Shown here one piece after another: positions 21,112 to 29,350 of a DNA stretch of 64,000 nt (positions within the stretch are counted from its first letter, which is position 1; each line of letters opens with the position of its first letter). The DNA is from Pseudomonadota bacterium. GTDB lineage: Bacteria > Pseudomonadota > Gammaproteobacteria > Burkholderiales > Burkholderiaceae_C. A program made the translations under genes and the position numbers. The notes under the pieces are model-generated. The model searched no databases. It had not been told where the DNA came from and saw only the letters and a program-made list of their open reading frames with translations. The DNA is taken from positions 62,001 to 126,000 of the forward strand of contig JAIUPH010000007.1 in the NCBI GenBank assembly GCA_020161065.1, given 5' to 3'.

Positions 21112-22922
21112 AGCGGCTCGGTCCGCGCCAGCAGCCAGTCGCGCGCCGCGCCGCTCACCTTGGGCAGCAGCCGCTCGCGCACGGTGGCGTGATAAGCGTC
21201 GAGCCAGGCCGCCTCGTCGGCGCGCAGCAGGCCGCGGTCGATGCAACGCGTGTCGATCGGGCACAGCGTCAGCGTCTCGAACTGCAGGAACTCGCCGAAG
21301 GTGCTGCCCTCGGGCGTCTGGGCCGGCACGTTGAGCACCAGGTTCTCGATGCGCACGCCCCATTGCCCGGGGCGGTAGACGCCGGGCTCGATGCTGGTGA
21401 TCATGCCCGGCTCCATCGCCATCTCGGGCGTCGGCAGCGCCTTGCTGATGCTCTGCGGCCCTTCGTGCACGTTGAGGAAGTAGCCCACGCCGTGGCCGGT
21501 GCCGTGGCCGAACTCCAGGCCCTGTTCCCACAGCGGCGCGCGCGCGATGCTGTCGAGCATCGGCGACAGCGTGCCGCGCGGGAAGCGCGTGCGCGACAGC
21601 GCCATCGTGCCCTTGAGCACCAGCGTGTAGTCGCGCTTCATCGCCGCGCTGGGCGTGCCGATCGGCCACACGCGCGTGATGTCGGTGGTGCCGCCCAGGT
21701 ACTGGCCGCCGCTGTCGATCAGCAGCAGGCCGTCGCCCTGCAGCGGCGAGAACGACTCGGCCGTGGCGCGGTAGTGCGGCAGCGCGCCGTTGGCGTTGAA
21801 GCCGGCGATGACGGGAAAGCTCAGGCCCACGAAGCCGGGGCGGCGCGCGCGCGCGGCGCTCAGGTGTTCGTCGATCTTCAACTCGTCCCAGGGCTCGCCG
21901 CGCGCCAGCGAGGCCTCGAAGGCGGCGTAGAACTCGCACATCGCGGCGCCGTCCTCGGCCATCGCCTCGCGCACCTGGGCGGCCTCGGCCGCCGTCTTGC
22001 GGCTCTTGGCCAGCGTGCTGGGGTTGACGGCCTCGACCAGCGCCACGCCGCCGTTCACCGCCTGGCGCAGCCCGAAGGTCACGCGCCTGGGGTCGATCAG
22101 CAGCACGCTGCCGGCCGGCAGCGCGGCCAGCGCCGCCGGTGCCTGCTCATAACTTGCCACTTGAACGCCATCGGCGGCCAGCGCGGCGCGCAGCTCGGCG
22201 CCGACCTTGCCGTCGCCGACGAACAGCGTGGCGCCCTCGGCGCCGATCAGCAGGTGCGCCAGGAACACCGGGTTGTAGCTGACGTCGCTGCCGCGCAGGT
22301 TGGTGATCCAGGCCACGTCGTCGACGGTGGACACGAAATGGTGCGTGGCGCCGGCCGCGGCCATCGCCTGCCGCAGCGCGGCCAGCTTGTCGCGCCGCGC
22401 GTTGGTGGCCTGCGGCGCGCGGTGCTCGTAGACCGGCTCGGCCGGCAGGCCCGGGCGCTCGGGCCAGACCGCGGCGTCCAGCACGTCGAGGTCGGTGCGC
22501 AGCATGACGCCGGCCTTGGCCAGCGCGGCCTGCAGCGCCTGCGCGGCGGCCAGGCCCAGCACCTGGCCGTCGACCAGCAGCGTCTGGCCGGCGCGCAGAT
22601 GGCTGGCCAGCCAGTCGACGTGGGCGTTGCTGCTGCCGGTGGCGATCTTCTCCAGCGCGATGCCGGTGCCGGCCAGCTCGCGCTCGGCCTGCACCCAGTA
22701 GCGGCTGTCGGCGAACAGCAGCGCCTCCTCCAGCGTGACCACCAGCGTGCCCATCGACCCGCTGAAGCCCGAGAACCACTGCCGCCCCTGCCAGCGGCCG
22801 GGCAGGTATTCCGACAAATGCGGGTCGCTGGACGGCAGCAGCAGCGCCTGGGCGCCGGCGGCGCGCAGCGCCTCGCGCAGGCGGTCGATGCGCAGCCGGA
22901 TCGGGGAGGTTCGGGTGTCCAT
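21108..22922 (-). CDS. Xaa-Pro aminopeptidase, long form (M24B, aminopeptidase P family)
   Basis: Peptidase of 604 residues that removes an N-terminal residue preceding proline. It has two creatinase N-domains (about 1-310) and a C-terminal pita-bread domain. Dinuclear metal and active-site motifs are LLIDSGGQYLGGTTDITRVW, HGTGHGVGYFLNVHEGP, ITSIEPGVYRPGQWGVR and IENLVL. The length matches the three-domain bacterial and eukaryotic aminopeptidase P1 type rather than the 440-residue PepP. It heads the minus-strand operon and overlaps the ROK kinase. Confidence 0.92.
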   Translation of the reverse strand: MDTRTSPIRLRIDRLREALRAAGAQALLLPSSDPHLSEYLPGRWQGRQWFSGFSGSMGTLVVTLEEALLFADSRYWVQAERELAGTGIALEKIATGSSNAHVDWLASHLRAGQTLLVDGQVLGLAAAQALQAALAKAGVMLRTDLDVLDAAVWPERPGLPAEPVYEHRAPQATNARRDKLAALRQAMAAAGATHHFVSTVDDVAWITNLRGSDVSYNPVFLAHLLIGAEGATLFVGDGKVGAELRAALAADGVQVASYEQAPAALAALPAGSVLLIDPRRVTFGLRQAVNGGVALVEAVNPSTLAKSRKTAAEAAQVREAMAEDGAAMCEFYAAFEASLARGEPWDELKIDEHLSAARARRPGFVGLSFPVIAGFNANGALPHYRATAESFSPLQGDGLLLIDSGGQYLGGTTDITRVWPIGTPSAAMKRDYTLVLKGTMALSRTRFPRGTLSPMLDSIARAPLWEQGLEFGHGTGHGVGYFLNVHEGPQSISKALPTPEMAMEPGMITSIEPGVYRPGQWGVRIENLVLNVPAQTPEGSTFGEFLQFETLTLCPIDTRCIDRGLLRADEAAWLDAYHATVRERLLPKVSGAARDWLLARTEPL

Positions 22923-22956
22923 GGCGCGGCTTCACGAGGGTCTGAAAGCCGCGATT

Positions 22957-24273
22957 CTAGGGACCGTGCGGTTCCTGCGGCGGCGTGTCGGCCAGCGCCA
23001 CCACGCGTGCGTAGCGGGCGAAGGTCCAGTAGTTCCAGCCCCAGTCGGTCAGCACCATCAAGCGGTTGCGAAAGCCGATCAGGAAGTACACGTGGGCAAA
23101 CAGCCAGAACAGCCAGGCCGGGTAGCCCGACAGGTGCACGCGGCCGAGCAGCGGCAGTTGCAGCTGAACCACCGCCGCCATGCGGCCCAGCGTGGCCAGC
23201 GAGCCGTAGTCGACATAACGGAAATCCTGCGTCGGCCGGCCGCGCAGCCGCGCCAGCACGTTGGCCGCGGCGCAGCGCCCCATCTGCTTGGCCGCCGGGC
23301 TGACGCCGGGCACCGGCCGGCCGTCGGACTGCGCGGCCGCCAGGTCGCCGACGACGCTGATCTCCGGGTGGCCGGCCAGGCTCAGGTCGCCCCGCACCGG
23401 CACGCGGCCGGCGCGGTCGGCCTGCACGCCGCAGCCTTGCGCCAGCGCGCGCCCCAGCGGCACGGCGGCCACGCCGGCCGCCCACAGCACGGTGCGCGCG
23501 GCCAGGCGGCGCGGGCCGTCGGCGGTGTGCAGGTTCAGCCCGCGGTCGTCGATGGCCTCGACGCGGCACGACAGCATCAGCTCGACGCCCAGGCGCTGCA
23601 ACTGCGCTTGCGCGCTGGCCGACGAGCGCTCGTCGAAGGCGCCGAGCACGCGGTCGGCCCCTTCCACCAGCACGACGCGTGCGCGGCGCGAGTCGATGCG
23701 GCGGAACTCCTCGGGCAGCGTGTGGCGGGCGATCTCCACCAGCGTGCCCGCCAGCTCCACGCCGGTGGGGCCGCCGCCGACGACGACGAAGCTCAGCCAG
23801 TCGGCGCGCTCGCCCTCGTCGGCGGCGCGCTCGGCGCGTTCGAAGGCGCCGATCAGCCGCTCGCGGATGCGCAAGGCATCGGCCAGCGTCTTCAGCCCCG
23901 GCGCGTGGGCCGGCCAGTCGGCGTGGCCGAACCATTGGTTGGTGGCGCCGGCGGCGACGATCAGGTGGTCGTAGCCGAGGCGGCTGCCGTCGTCCAGCAG
24001 CACCTGGCGCGCCGCCACGTCGAAGCCGCGCGCCTCGGCCTGCAGCACCGTCAGCCGGCCGCGCCGCATCTCGCGGCGCAGGATGTGGCGGATCGGCGCG
24101 CTGATCGCCGGCGCCGGCAGCCCGGCCGTCGCCACCTGGTACAGCAGCGGCTGGAACAGGTGGTGGTTGGTGCGGTCGATCAGCGTCACCTCGACCTCGG
24201 CGCGCGACAGCACGCGCACGGCCTCCAGGCCGCCGAAGCCGCAGCCGATCACGACGACGTGGGGTGTTGGCAT
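22957..24273 (-). CDS. Type II NADH:quinone oxidoreductase (NDH-2 / NAD(P)/FAD-dependent)
   Basis: Membrane-associated flavoprotein of 438 residues that oxidises NADH and reduces quinone without pumping protons. The start MPTPHVVVIGCGFGGLEAV holds the FAD-binding GxGxxG. Then come the NDH-2-like HHLFQPLLYQVATAGL, the NADH-binding FVVVGGGPTGVELAGTL, and EISVVGDLAA plus PAAKQMGRCAA. The C-terminal amphipathic/hydrophobic stretch YPAWLFWLFAHVYFLIGFRNRL anchors it to the membrane. It is divergent from the TetR-family gene at 24388, with 114 bases between them. Confidence 0.92.
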   Translation of the reverse strand: MPTPHVVVIGCGFGGLEAVRVLSRAEVEVTLIDRTNHHLFQPLLYQVATAGLPAPAISAPIRHILRREMRRGRLTVLQAEARGFDVAARQVLLDDGSRLGYDHLIVAAGATNQWFGHADWPAHAPGLKTLADALRIRERLIGAFERAERAADEGERADWLSFVVVGGGPTGVELAGTLVEIARHTLPEEFRRIDSRRARVVLVEGADRVLGAFDERSSASAQAQLQRLGVELMLSCRVEAIDDRGLNLHTADGPRRLAARTVLWAAGVAAVPLGRALAQGCGVQADRAGRVPVRGDLSLAGHPEISVVGDLAAAQSDGRPVPGVSPAAKQMGRCAAANVLARLRGRPTQDFRYVDYGSLATLGRMAAVVQLQLPLLGRVHLSGYPAWLFWLFAHVYFLIGFRNRLMVLTDWGWNYWTFARYARVVALADTPPQEPHGP

Positions 24274-24387
24274 GGCCCGCAGTGTGGCATCGGCGCCAGA
24301 ATGCGGCCCGGCCCGATGTGCGGCCGGAGGTGCGGTCGGATGTACGGCCGGCGATGCGGCCTGGAACCAGGCCGAAGGAGGCGCTTC

Positions 24388-25149
24388 TTGTCGAGAGCCG
24401 ATGCCAGCGGACGCCAGCGCCCGGAGCGCCCGGAGCACCCGGAGCGCCCCGCCCGCCCCGCCCGCCCCGAACGCCCCGAACGCCCCGCCCGCGCCGGGCG
24501 CCGCGCCGCCGCCCCCGCGCCCGCCGCGGGCCAGGCCGACCCCAGCGCGGCGCGCCAGGCCATCCTGGCCGCGGCGCGCGGCGAGTTCGCGGCGCGCGGG
24601 CTGAAGGGCGCGCGCGTGCAGGCCATTGCCGAGCGCGCCGGCGTCAACAAGCAACTGCTGTACTACTACTTCGGCAGCAAGGACGACCTCTACCGCGCGG
24701 CGCTGGAGTCGGTCTACGCCGACATCCGCGCGCTGGAGCGTGGGCTGCAGCTCGACGACCTGCCGCCCACCGAGGCCATGGCCGCGCTGGTCGGCTTCTC
24801 GTTCGACTACCTGTCGCGCCACCCCGAATTCATCGGCCTGCTCAACCACGAGAACGCGCTGGGCGCGCCGCACGCGCGCGATTCGCAGGCCGTGCGGCAG
24901 ACCAACTCGCCGCTGGTGGAGCTGATCGCCAGCACGCTGCGCCGCGGCGTCGCGCAAGGCGTGTTCCGCGCCGGCGTCGACCCGGTGGCGCTGTACATCT
25001 CGATCGCCGGCATGGGCTACTTCTTCTTCTCCAACCGGCTGACGCTGCAGGCCGTGTTCGCGCGCGACCTCGGCACGGCGCGCGCCGTGGCCGCCTACCG
25101 CAAGCACGTGGTCGACCTGGCGATGGCCGGGCTGCGGCCGCCGGCGTGA
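24388..25149 (+). CDS. TetR-family regulator with Pro/Arg/Glu repeat N-tail
   Basis: Predicted repressor of 253 residues. The start is TTG at 24388 because the strong Shine-Dalgarno AAGGAGG (24375-24381) is seven bases upstream; an in-frame ATG at 24340 lacks one. The first 50 or so residues are a low-complexity repeat of PERPEHPERPARPARP type encoded by 9-bp DNA repeats. The helix-turn-helix is ILAAARGEFAARGLKGARVQAIAERAGVNKQLLYYYFGSKDDLY, followed by a ligand domain like the RutR-type C-terminal domain. The operator at 25169-25184 and the operon directly downstream suggest it controls 25241-32566. The ligand is unknown. Confidence 0.88.
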   Translation: MSRADASGRQRPERPEHPERPARPARPERPERPARAGRRAAAPAPAAGQADPSAARQAILAAARGEFAARGLKGARVQAIAERAGVNKQLLYYYFGSKDDLYRAALESVYADIRALERGLQLDDLPPTEAMAALVGFSFDYLSRHPEFIGLLNHENALGAPHARDSQAVRQTNSPLVELIASTLRRGVAQGVFRAGVDPVALYISIAGMGYFFFSNRLTLQAVFARDLGTARAVAAYRKHVVDLAMAGLRPPA

Positions 25150-25168
25150 CCGCCGCGCCGGCGCCGTT

Positions 25169-25184
25169 TCAACCAAACGGTTGA
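25169..25184. promoter_or_regulatory. Perfect palindromic operator, probable TetR-family site
   Basis: TCAACC-AAAC-GGTTGA is a perfect inverted repeat (6-bp arms, 4-bp centre) 20 bases after the regulator stop codon. Its right arm overlaps the -35 hexamer TTGACG (25181-25186). Size and symmetry are typical of TetR-family operators. Binding by the protein at 24388-25149 is inferred from adjacency. Confidence 0.7.
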
Positions 25185-25209
25185 CGCGCGCCGGCGCCGC
25201 CCCTAGACT
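25181..25209 (+). promoter_or_regulatory. Sigma-70-type promoter of the SDR-aldolase-amidase operon
   Basis: TTGACG (25181-25186) and TAGACT (25204-25209) are separated by exactly 17 bases. Transcription would start near 25216, about 25 bases before the ATG at 25241. The -35 box lies within the palindrome at 25169-25184, so an occupied operator would block RNA polymerase. Confidence 0.7.
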
Positions 25210-25240
25210 GGCCCGGTCGCGGTCATTCGCCGGGGGTTGC

Positions 25241-26260
25241 ATGCTGCCGAATCGCTTTGCGTCGGTCGACGAGCTCGAAGACCAGCTCAGCGCGCCGCCG
25301 CCGGCCGTGGTCGACGACCTGGCCGCCGTCGACGGCGACCTGCTGCTGCTGGGCGTGGCCGGCAAGATGGGCCCCACGCTGGCGCGCATGGCGCGCCGCG
25401 CGGCGCCGGGCAAGCGCGTGCTGGGCGTGGCGCGCTTCAGCGACGCGGCCTTGCGCCGCAAGCTGGAAGCCTGGGGCGTCGAGACCCTGGCCGCCGATTT
25501 GCTGGACCGCGCCGCGGTGGAAGCGCTGCCGCGCTGGCCCAACGTGGTGTTCGCGGCCGGCCACAAGTTCGGCGCCAGCGGCAACGAGCCGCTGACCTGG
25601 GCGATGAACACCCACGTGCCGGCGCTGGTGGCCGACACCTTCCGCGCCAGCCGCATCGTCGCTTTCTCCACCGGCAACGTCTATCCGCTCAGCCCGGTCG
25701 GCCAGGCCGCGGCCGACGAGAGCACGCCGCCGGCGCCGATCGGCGAGTACGCGCAGTCGTGCCTGGGGCGCGAGCGGCTGTTCCAGTATTTCTCGGCGCG
25801 CCACGGCACGCCGGGCCGCATCCTGCGGTTGAACTACGCGATCGACATGCGCTACGGCGTGCTGGCCGACGTGGCCGCCAAGGTCTGGCGCGGCCAGCCG
25901 GTGGACGTGAGCATGGGCTACGTCAACGTCATTTGGCAGGGCGACGCCAACGCGCAGGCGCTGCGCCTGCTGCGCCACTGCACCACGCCCAGCACGCCGA
26001 TCAACTGCACCGGGCCCGAGACCGTCTCGGTGCGCTGGCTGGCGCAGGCCTTCGGCACGCTGCTCGAACGGCCGGTGCAGGTGGTCGGCCAGGAAGCGCC
26101 GACCGCGCTGCTGTCCGACGCGGGCCAGGCGCACGCGCGGTTCGGCTACCCCACGGTGTCGTTGCGGCAGATGCTGCAGTGGGTGGCCGACTGGGTGCGG
26201 CACGAAGGCGAGAGCTACAACAAGCCGACCAAGTTCGAAGTGCGCGATGGCCGCTTCTGA
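25241..26260 (+). CDS. Atypical extended SDR (NAD-dependent epimerase/dehydratase-like) lacking the catalytic Lys
   Basis: Rossmann-fold protein of 339 residues. The dinucleotide motif is LLLGVAGKMGPT. FSTGNVYPL carries the usual Ser/Thr. The active-site YxxxK is replaced: GEYAQSC has Tyr170 but Cys174 where Lys is expected. The C-terminal substrate region resembles UDP-sugar epimerases (TPINCTGPETVSVRWLAQAFGTLL). The ATG at 25241 follows CGGGGG; an upstream frame exists but has no support. It is the first gene of the operon. It may be a dehydrogenase with altered proton relay or a binding protein. Its substrate is probably a sugar acid or polyol derivative, by association with the two enzymes downstream. 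Confidence 0.82.
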   Translation: MLPNRFASVDELEDQLSAPPPAVVDDLAAVDGDLLLLGVAGKMGPTLARMARRAAPGKRVLGVARFSDAALRRKLEAWGVETLAADLLDRAAVEALPRWPNVVFAAGHKFGASGNEPLTWAMNTHVPALVADTFRASRIVAFSTGNVYPLSPVGQAAADESTPPAPIGEYAQSCLGRERLFQYFSARHGTPGRILRLNYAIDMRYGVLADVAAKVWRGQPVDVSMGYVNVIWQGDANAQALRLLRHCTTPSTPINCTGPETVSVRWLAQAFGTLLERPVQVVGQEAPTALLSDAGQAHARFGYPTVSLRQMLQWVADWVRHEGESYNKPTKFEVRDGRF

Positions 26261-26319
26261 ATGCCTTGCCGCGCCAGCGTGCCCGGCATCGGTCGGCCCC
26301 AGATTCGGATGACCCCGCG

Positions 26320-27405
26320 ATGAAGCTGCACACCTTGTCGATCGACGAATTGCGCACGCTGCTGCGCCGCGGCCTGGTGATCCCGGCGCACCCGCTGGCG
26401 CTGGATGCGCAGCGCCGCTTCGACGCGCCGCGCCAGCGCGCGCTGACGCGCTACTACCTCGACGCCGGCGCCGGCGGCCTGGCGGTCGGCGTGCACACCA
26501 CGCAGTTCGCCATCCGCGAGGCCGGGCTCTACGACGAGGTGCTGCGCACCGCCATCGACGCCGCGCGCGACTGGCCCGCCATGCCCGGCCGCGATGGCGA
26601 ACAGCCGCTGGTGATGATCGCCGGCGTCTGCGGCGGCACGGCGCAGGCGCTGGACGAGGCGCGCCGCGCGCGCGACCTCGGCTACCACGCCGCGCTGCTG
26701 AGCCTGGCGGCGCTGAAAGGCGCCGGCGACGACGCGGTGATCGCGCACTGCCGCGCCATCGCCGAGGTGCTGCCGCTGGTGGGCTTCTACCTGCAGCCGG
26801 CGGTCGGCGGGCTGCCGTTGTCGGAAGACTTCTGGCGCCGCTTCAGCGCCATCGAATCGGTGGTGGCGATCAAGGTCGCGCCCTTCCACCGCTACCGCAC
26901 GCTCGACGTGGTGCGCGGGCTGATCGCCGCGCGCGCCGAGGAACGCATCGCGCTGTACACCGGCAACGACGACCACATCGTGCTCGACCTCGTGACGCCG
27001 TTCACCGCGCAGCGCGACGGCCAGCCGGTGACGGTGCGCTTCAGCGGCGGGCTCCTGGGCCACTGGTCGGTGTGGACGCAGCAGGCCGTGGCCTTGCTGC
27101 AGCGCTGCCGCTCGCTGGCGCGCAACGCCGGCGCGGTGCCGGCCGACCTGCTGGCGCTGGACAGCCGCGTGACGCATTGCAACGCCGCCTTCTTCGACGT
27201 TGCCAACGACTTCCGCGGCTGCATCGCCGGCTGCCACGAGGTGCTGCGCCGCCAGGGCCTGCTGCAAGGCATCTGGTGCCTGGACCCCGACGAAGGGCTG
27301 AGCCCGGGTCAGCAGGCGCTGATCGACCGCGTCTGCCGCGAGCACGCCGACCTGTCCGACGACGCCTTCGTCGCCGCCAACCTGCAACGCTGGCTGGCGC
27401 CATGA
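26320..27405 (+). CDS. DapA/NanA-superfamily (dihydrodipicolinate synthase-like) aldolase or lyase
   Basis: TIM-barrel class I lyase of 361 residues, longer than DapA (about 292). Schiff-base Lys185 lies in SVVAIKVAPFHRYRT, and the family Tyr lies in VGFYLQPAVGG. The carboxylate-binding GGTTGE loop is divergent (GGLAVGVHTTQF). Such proteins cleave or dehydrate 2-keto-3-deoxy acids or hydroxy-keto acids. It starts 59 bases after the SDR gene and overlaps the next gene by ATGA. Next to an enolase-superfamily dehydratase it fits a dehydrate-then-cleave pathway for an acid sugar or amide-derived acid; the actual substrate is not inferable. Confidence 0.85.
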   Translation: MKLHTLSIDELRTLLRRGLVIPAHPLALDAQRRFDAPRQRALTRYYLDAGAGGLAVGVHTTQFAIREAGLYDEVLRTAIDAARDWPAMPGRDGEQPLVMIAGVCGGTAQALDEARRARDLGYHAALLSLAALKGAGDDAVIAHCRAIAEVLPLVGFYLQPAVGGLPLSEDFWRRFSAIESVVAIKVAPFHRYRTLDVVRGLIAARAEERIALYTGNDDHIVLDLVTPFTAQRDGQPVTVRFSGGLLGHWSVWTQQAVALLQRCRSLARNAGAVPADLLALDSRVTHCNAAFFDVANDFRGCIAGCHEVLRRQGLLQGIWCLDPDEGLSPGQQALIDRVCREHADLSDDAFVAANLQRWLAP

Positions 27406-28535
27406 AGATCGCCGCCATCGAGGTCTTCCTGCTCGGCTTTCCGTTCAAGTCGGTGTTCGTGCTCGCCGGCGGCGTGGCCGGCAGCACCAACGCGCTGTCG
27501 CACCGCGTGCTGGTCAAGCTGACCACCGAGGGCGGCGCCGTCGGCTGGGGCGAGGCCACGCCCACGCCGCGCTGGACCTACGAGACCACCGAGACCATCG
27601 TCAGTTCGCTCAAACGTTATTTGGCACCGGCGGTGATGGGCATCGAGGTCTGGAACTTCGACGCGCTGCACCGCGCGATGGACCGCGCCATCAGCCCCGG
27701 CGTCACGCCCGGCTCGCCGCTGGCCAAGTCGGCCATCGACGTGGCGGCGCACGACGCGCTGGGCCGCGCGCTGAACGTGCCGGTGGTGGCGCTGCTGGGC
27801 GGCTGCCGGCGCACCACGTTCGACCTGACCTGGATGGTCTCGGTCGTCCAGCCCGACGCGGCGCCGCAGGCCGTGGCCGACGGCTTGGCCGCCGGCTACA
27901 CCATGTTCGACGCCAAGATCGGCATGCACGGCGAGGCCGGCGACCTGGCGCTGCTGCGCGCCACGCGCCGCGCGCTGGGCGACGAGCGCTCGCTGCAGGT
28001 CGACGCCAACCGCGGCTACCGCGTCGACGCCGCCATCCGCCAGGCGCGGCGCTTCGCCGACTTGGGCATCGCGCTGTTCGAGCAGCCGCTGGACGGCTTC
28101 AACCTCGCCGGCTACCGCCGCCTGCGCGCCGCCAGCCCGGTGCCGATCGGCATCGACGAATCGCTGCGCTCGGTGCCCGACCTGATCGAGTACGTGCGCG
28201 CCGATGCCATCGGCGTGGCGGTGGCCAAGGTGCAGCGCAACTCGGGGCTGTACCGCTCGCGCCAGCTGTGCGAGACGGCGCTGGCCGCCGGGCTGGAGCT
28301 GTCGCTGTCGGGGCTGACCGAGACCGACCTCGGCTTGGCCGCCGGGCTGCACCTGGCGGCGGCCTTCGACATCAACCCGCTGCAGTTGAACGGCCCGCAG
28401 TACATCGAGACCGATTTCCTGCAGCAGCGCGTGTGGACCGGCGGCGGCCGCGTGCAACTGCCCACGGGCCCGGGGCTGGGCGTGACGGTCGACGAAGCGC
28501 GCGTGCGCCGGCAGGCGCTGGAGGTCGTGCTGTGA
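27402..28535 (+). CDS. Mandelate racemase/muconate lactonizing enzyme family protein
   Basis: Enolase-superfamily enzyme of 377 residues. It abstracts a proton alpha to a carboxylate using a Lys base and Mg2+. The usual KxK at the end of barrel strand 2 is seen as D-A-K172 (MFDAKIGM), so the second Lys is kept and the first is Asp. Metal ligands lie in LQVDANRGY, FEQPLDG and IGIDESL; the opposite Lys is in VAVAKVQRN. An N-terminal capping domain covers about 1-125. It overlaps both neighbours (ATGA upstream, GTGA downstream), so its product joins the aldolase and transporter in one translational unit. It may be a dehydratase, racemase or cycloisomerase. Confidence 0.88.
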   Translation: MKIAAIEVFLLGFPFKSVFVLAGGVAGSTNALSHRVLVKLTTEGGAVGWGEATPTPRWTYETTETIVSSLKRYLAPAVMGIEVWNFDALHRAMDRAISPGVTPGSPLAKSAIDVAAHDALGRALNVPVVALLGGCRRTTFDLTWMVSVVQPDAAPQAVADGLAAGYTMFDAKIGMHGEAGDLALLRATRRALGDERSLQVDANRGYRVDAAIRQARRFADLGIALFEQPLDGFNLAGYRRLRAASPVPIGIDESLRSVPDLIEYVRADAIGVAVAKVQRNSGLYRSRQLCETALAAGLELSLSGLTETDLGLAAGLHLAAAFDINPLQLNGPQYIETDFLQQRVWTGGGRVQLPTGPGLGVTVDEARVRRQALEVVL

Positions 28536-29317
28536 CGGCAGCGGCCGGCACCTGGCGCCGCCGGCTGGTCGACCAGTGGCCGGCGCTGGCGGTGTTCGTC
28601 GGCTTCGTCGTGCTGTGGCAGCTGGCGGTCAGCCTGCTCGGCATCCGCGAATACCTGTTGCCCAGCCCCGGCGCCGTGCTGCGCGCGATGGGCCCGGGCA
28701 CCGACATCCCGTGGGCCGCGCACCTGTGGGTGACCACGGTGGAAGTGGTCGGCGCCTTCGTGCTGGCGGCGCTGGCCGGCGTCGGGCTGGGGCTGGCCAT
28801 CGCCTGGTCGCCGCTGGCCTCGCGCGCGCTGATGCCGTTTCTCGTCTTCGTCAACACGCTGCCCAAGGTGGCCGTGGCGCCGCTGTTCCTGATGTGGCTG
28901 GGCTACGGTATCTGGCCCAACATGCTGATCGGCGCGCTGATCGGCTTCTTCCCGGTGGTGGTGAACACGGCGGTCGGGCTGCAGCAGATCGACGACGAGA
29001 TGCTCGACCTCGGCCGCGTCTTCAACGCGCCCAAGTGGAAGGTGTTCCTGAAGATCCGCATCCCCAACGCGCTGCCCTTCATCCTGAGCGCACTCAAGGT
29101 CACGGCGTCGGCGGCCGTCATCGGCGCCATCGTCGGCGAGTTCGTCGCCTCGCAGCGCGGCCTGGGCTACGTGATCATCACCACGCAAAGCAGCATGAAC
29201 ACGCCGGCCGCCTTCGCGGCGCTGGTGTGGATCTCGATCCTCGGGCTCTTGCTGTTCGCACTGGTCGCCGGGCTGTCCCGCCTGCTGGCGCCGTGGGCAA
29301 GTGGCGCCGAACGTTAG
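28532..29317 (+). CDS. ABC transporter permease (SsuC/TauC/NitT family)
   Basis: Inner-membrane permease of 261 residues with six hydrophobic segments. The EAA-type loop is MLDLGRVFNAPKWKVFLKIRIPNALPFI. The start is GTG at 28532, overlapping the stop of the MR/MLE gene (GTGA); no ATG is available before the first helix (AVFVGFVVLWQLAVSLLG). It belongs with the binding protein and ATPase that follow and would import the substrate for the operon. Family members carry sulfonates, nitrate, taurine, pyrimidine precursors or other small acids. Confidence 0.92.
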   Translation: MTAAAGTWRRRLVDQWPALAVFVGFVVLWQLAVSLLGIREYLLPSPGAVLRAMGPGTDIPWAAHLWVTTVEVVGAFVLAALAGVGLGLAIAWSPLASRALMPFLVFVNTLPKVAVAPLFLMWLGYGIWPNMLIGALIGFFPVVVNTAVGLQQIDDEMLDLGRVFNAPKWKVFLKIRIPNALPFILSALKVTASAAVIGAIVGEFVASQRGLGYVIITTQSSMNTPAAFAALVWISILGLLLFALVAGLSRLLAPWASGAER

Positions 29318-29350
29318 GCGGTTCCCGTTGAAGCCGAAAGGGGCGTTGAG

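Noticed and set aside
26218-27405. Antisense frame over the DapA-like gene and a longer plus-strand frame starting at 25237
   Set aside because: The plus-strand frame is the aldolase gene extended upstream through the SDR gene in the wrong frame; the aldolase begins at 26320 with a family-like N-terminus.
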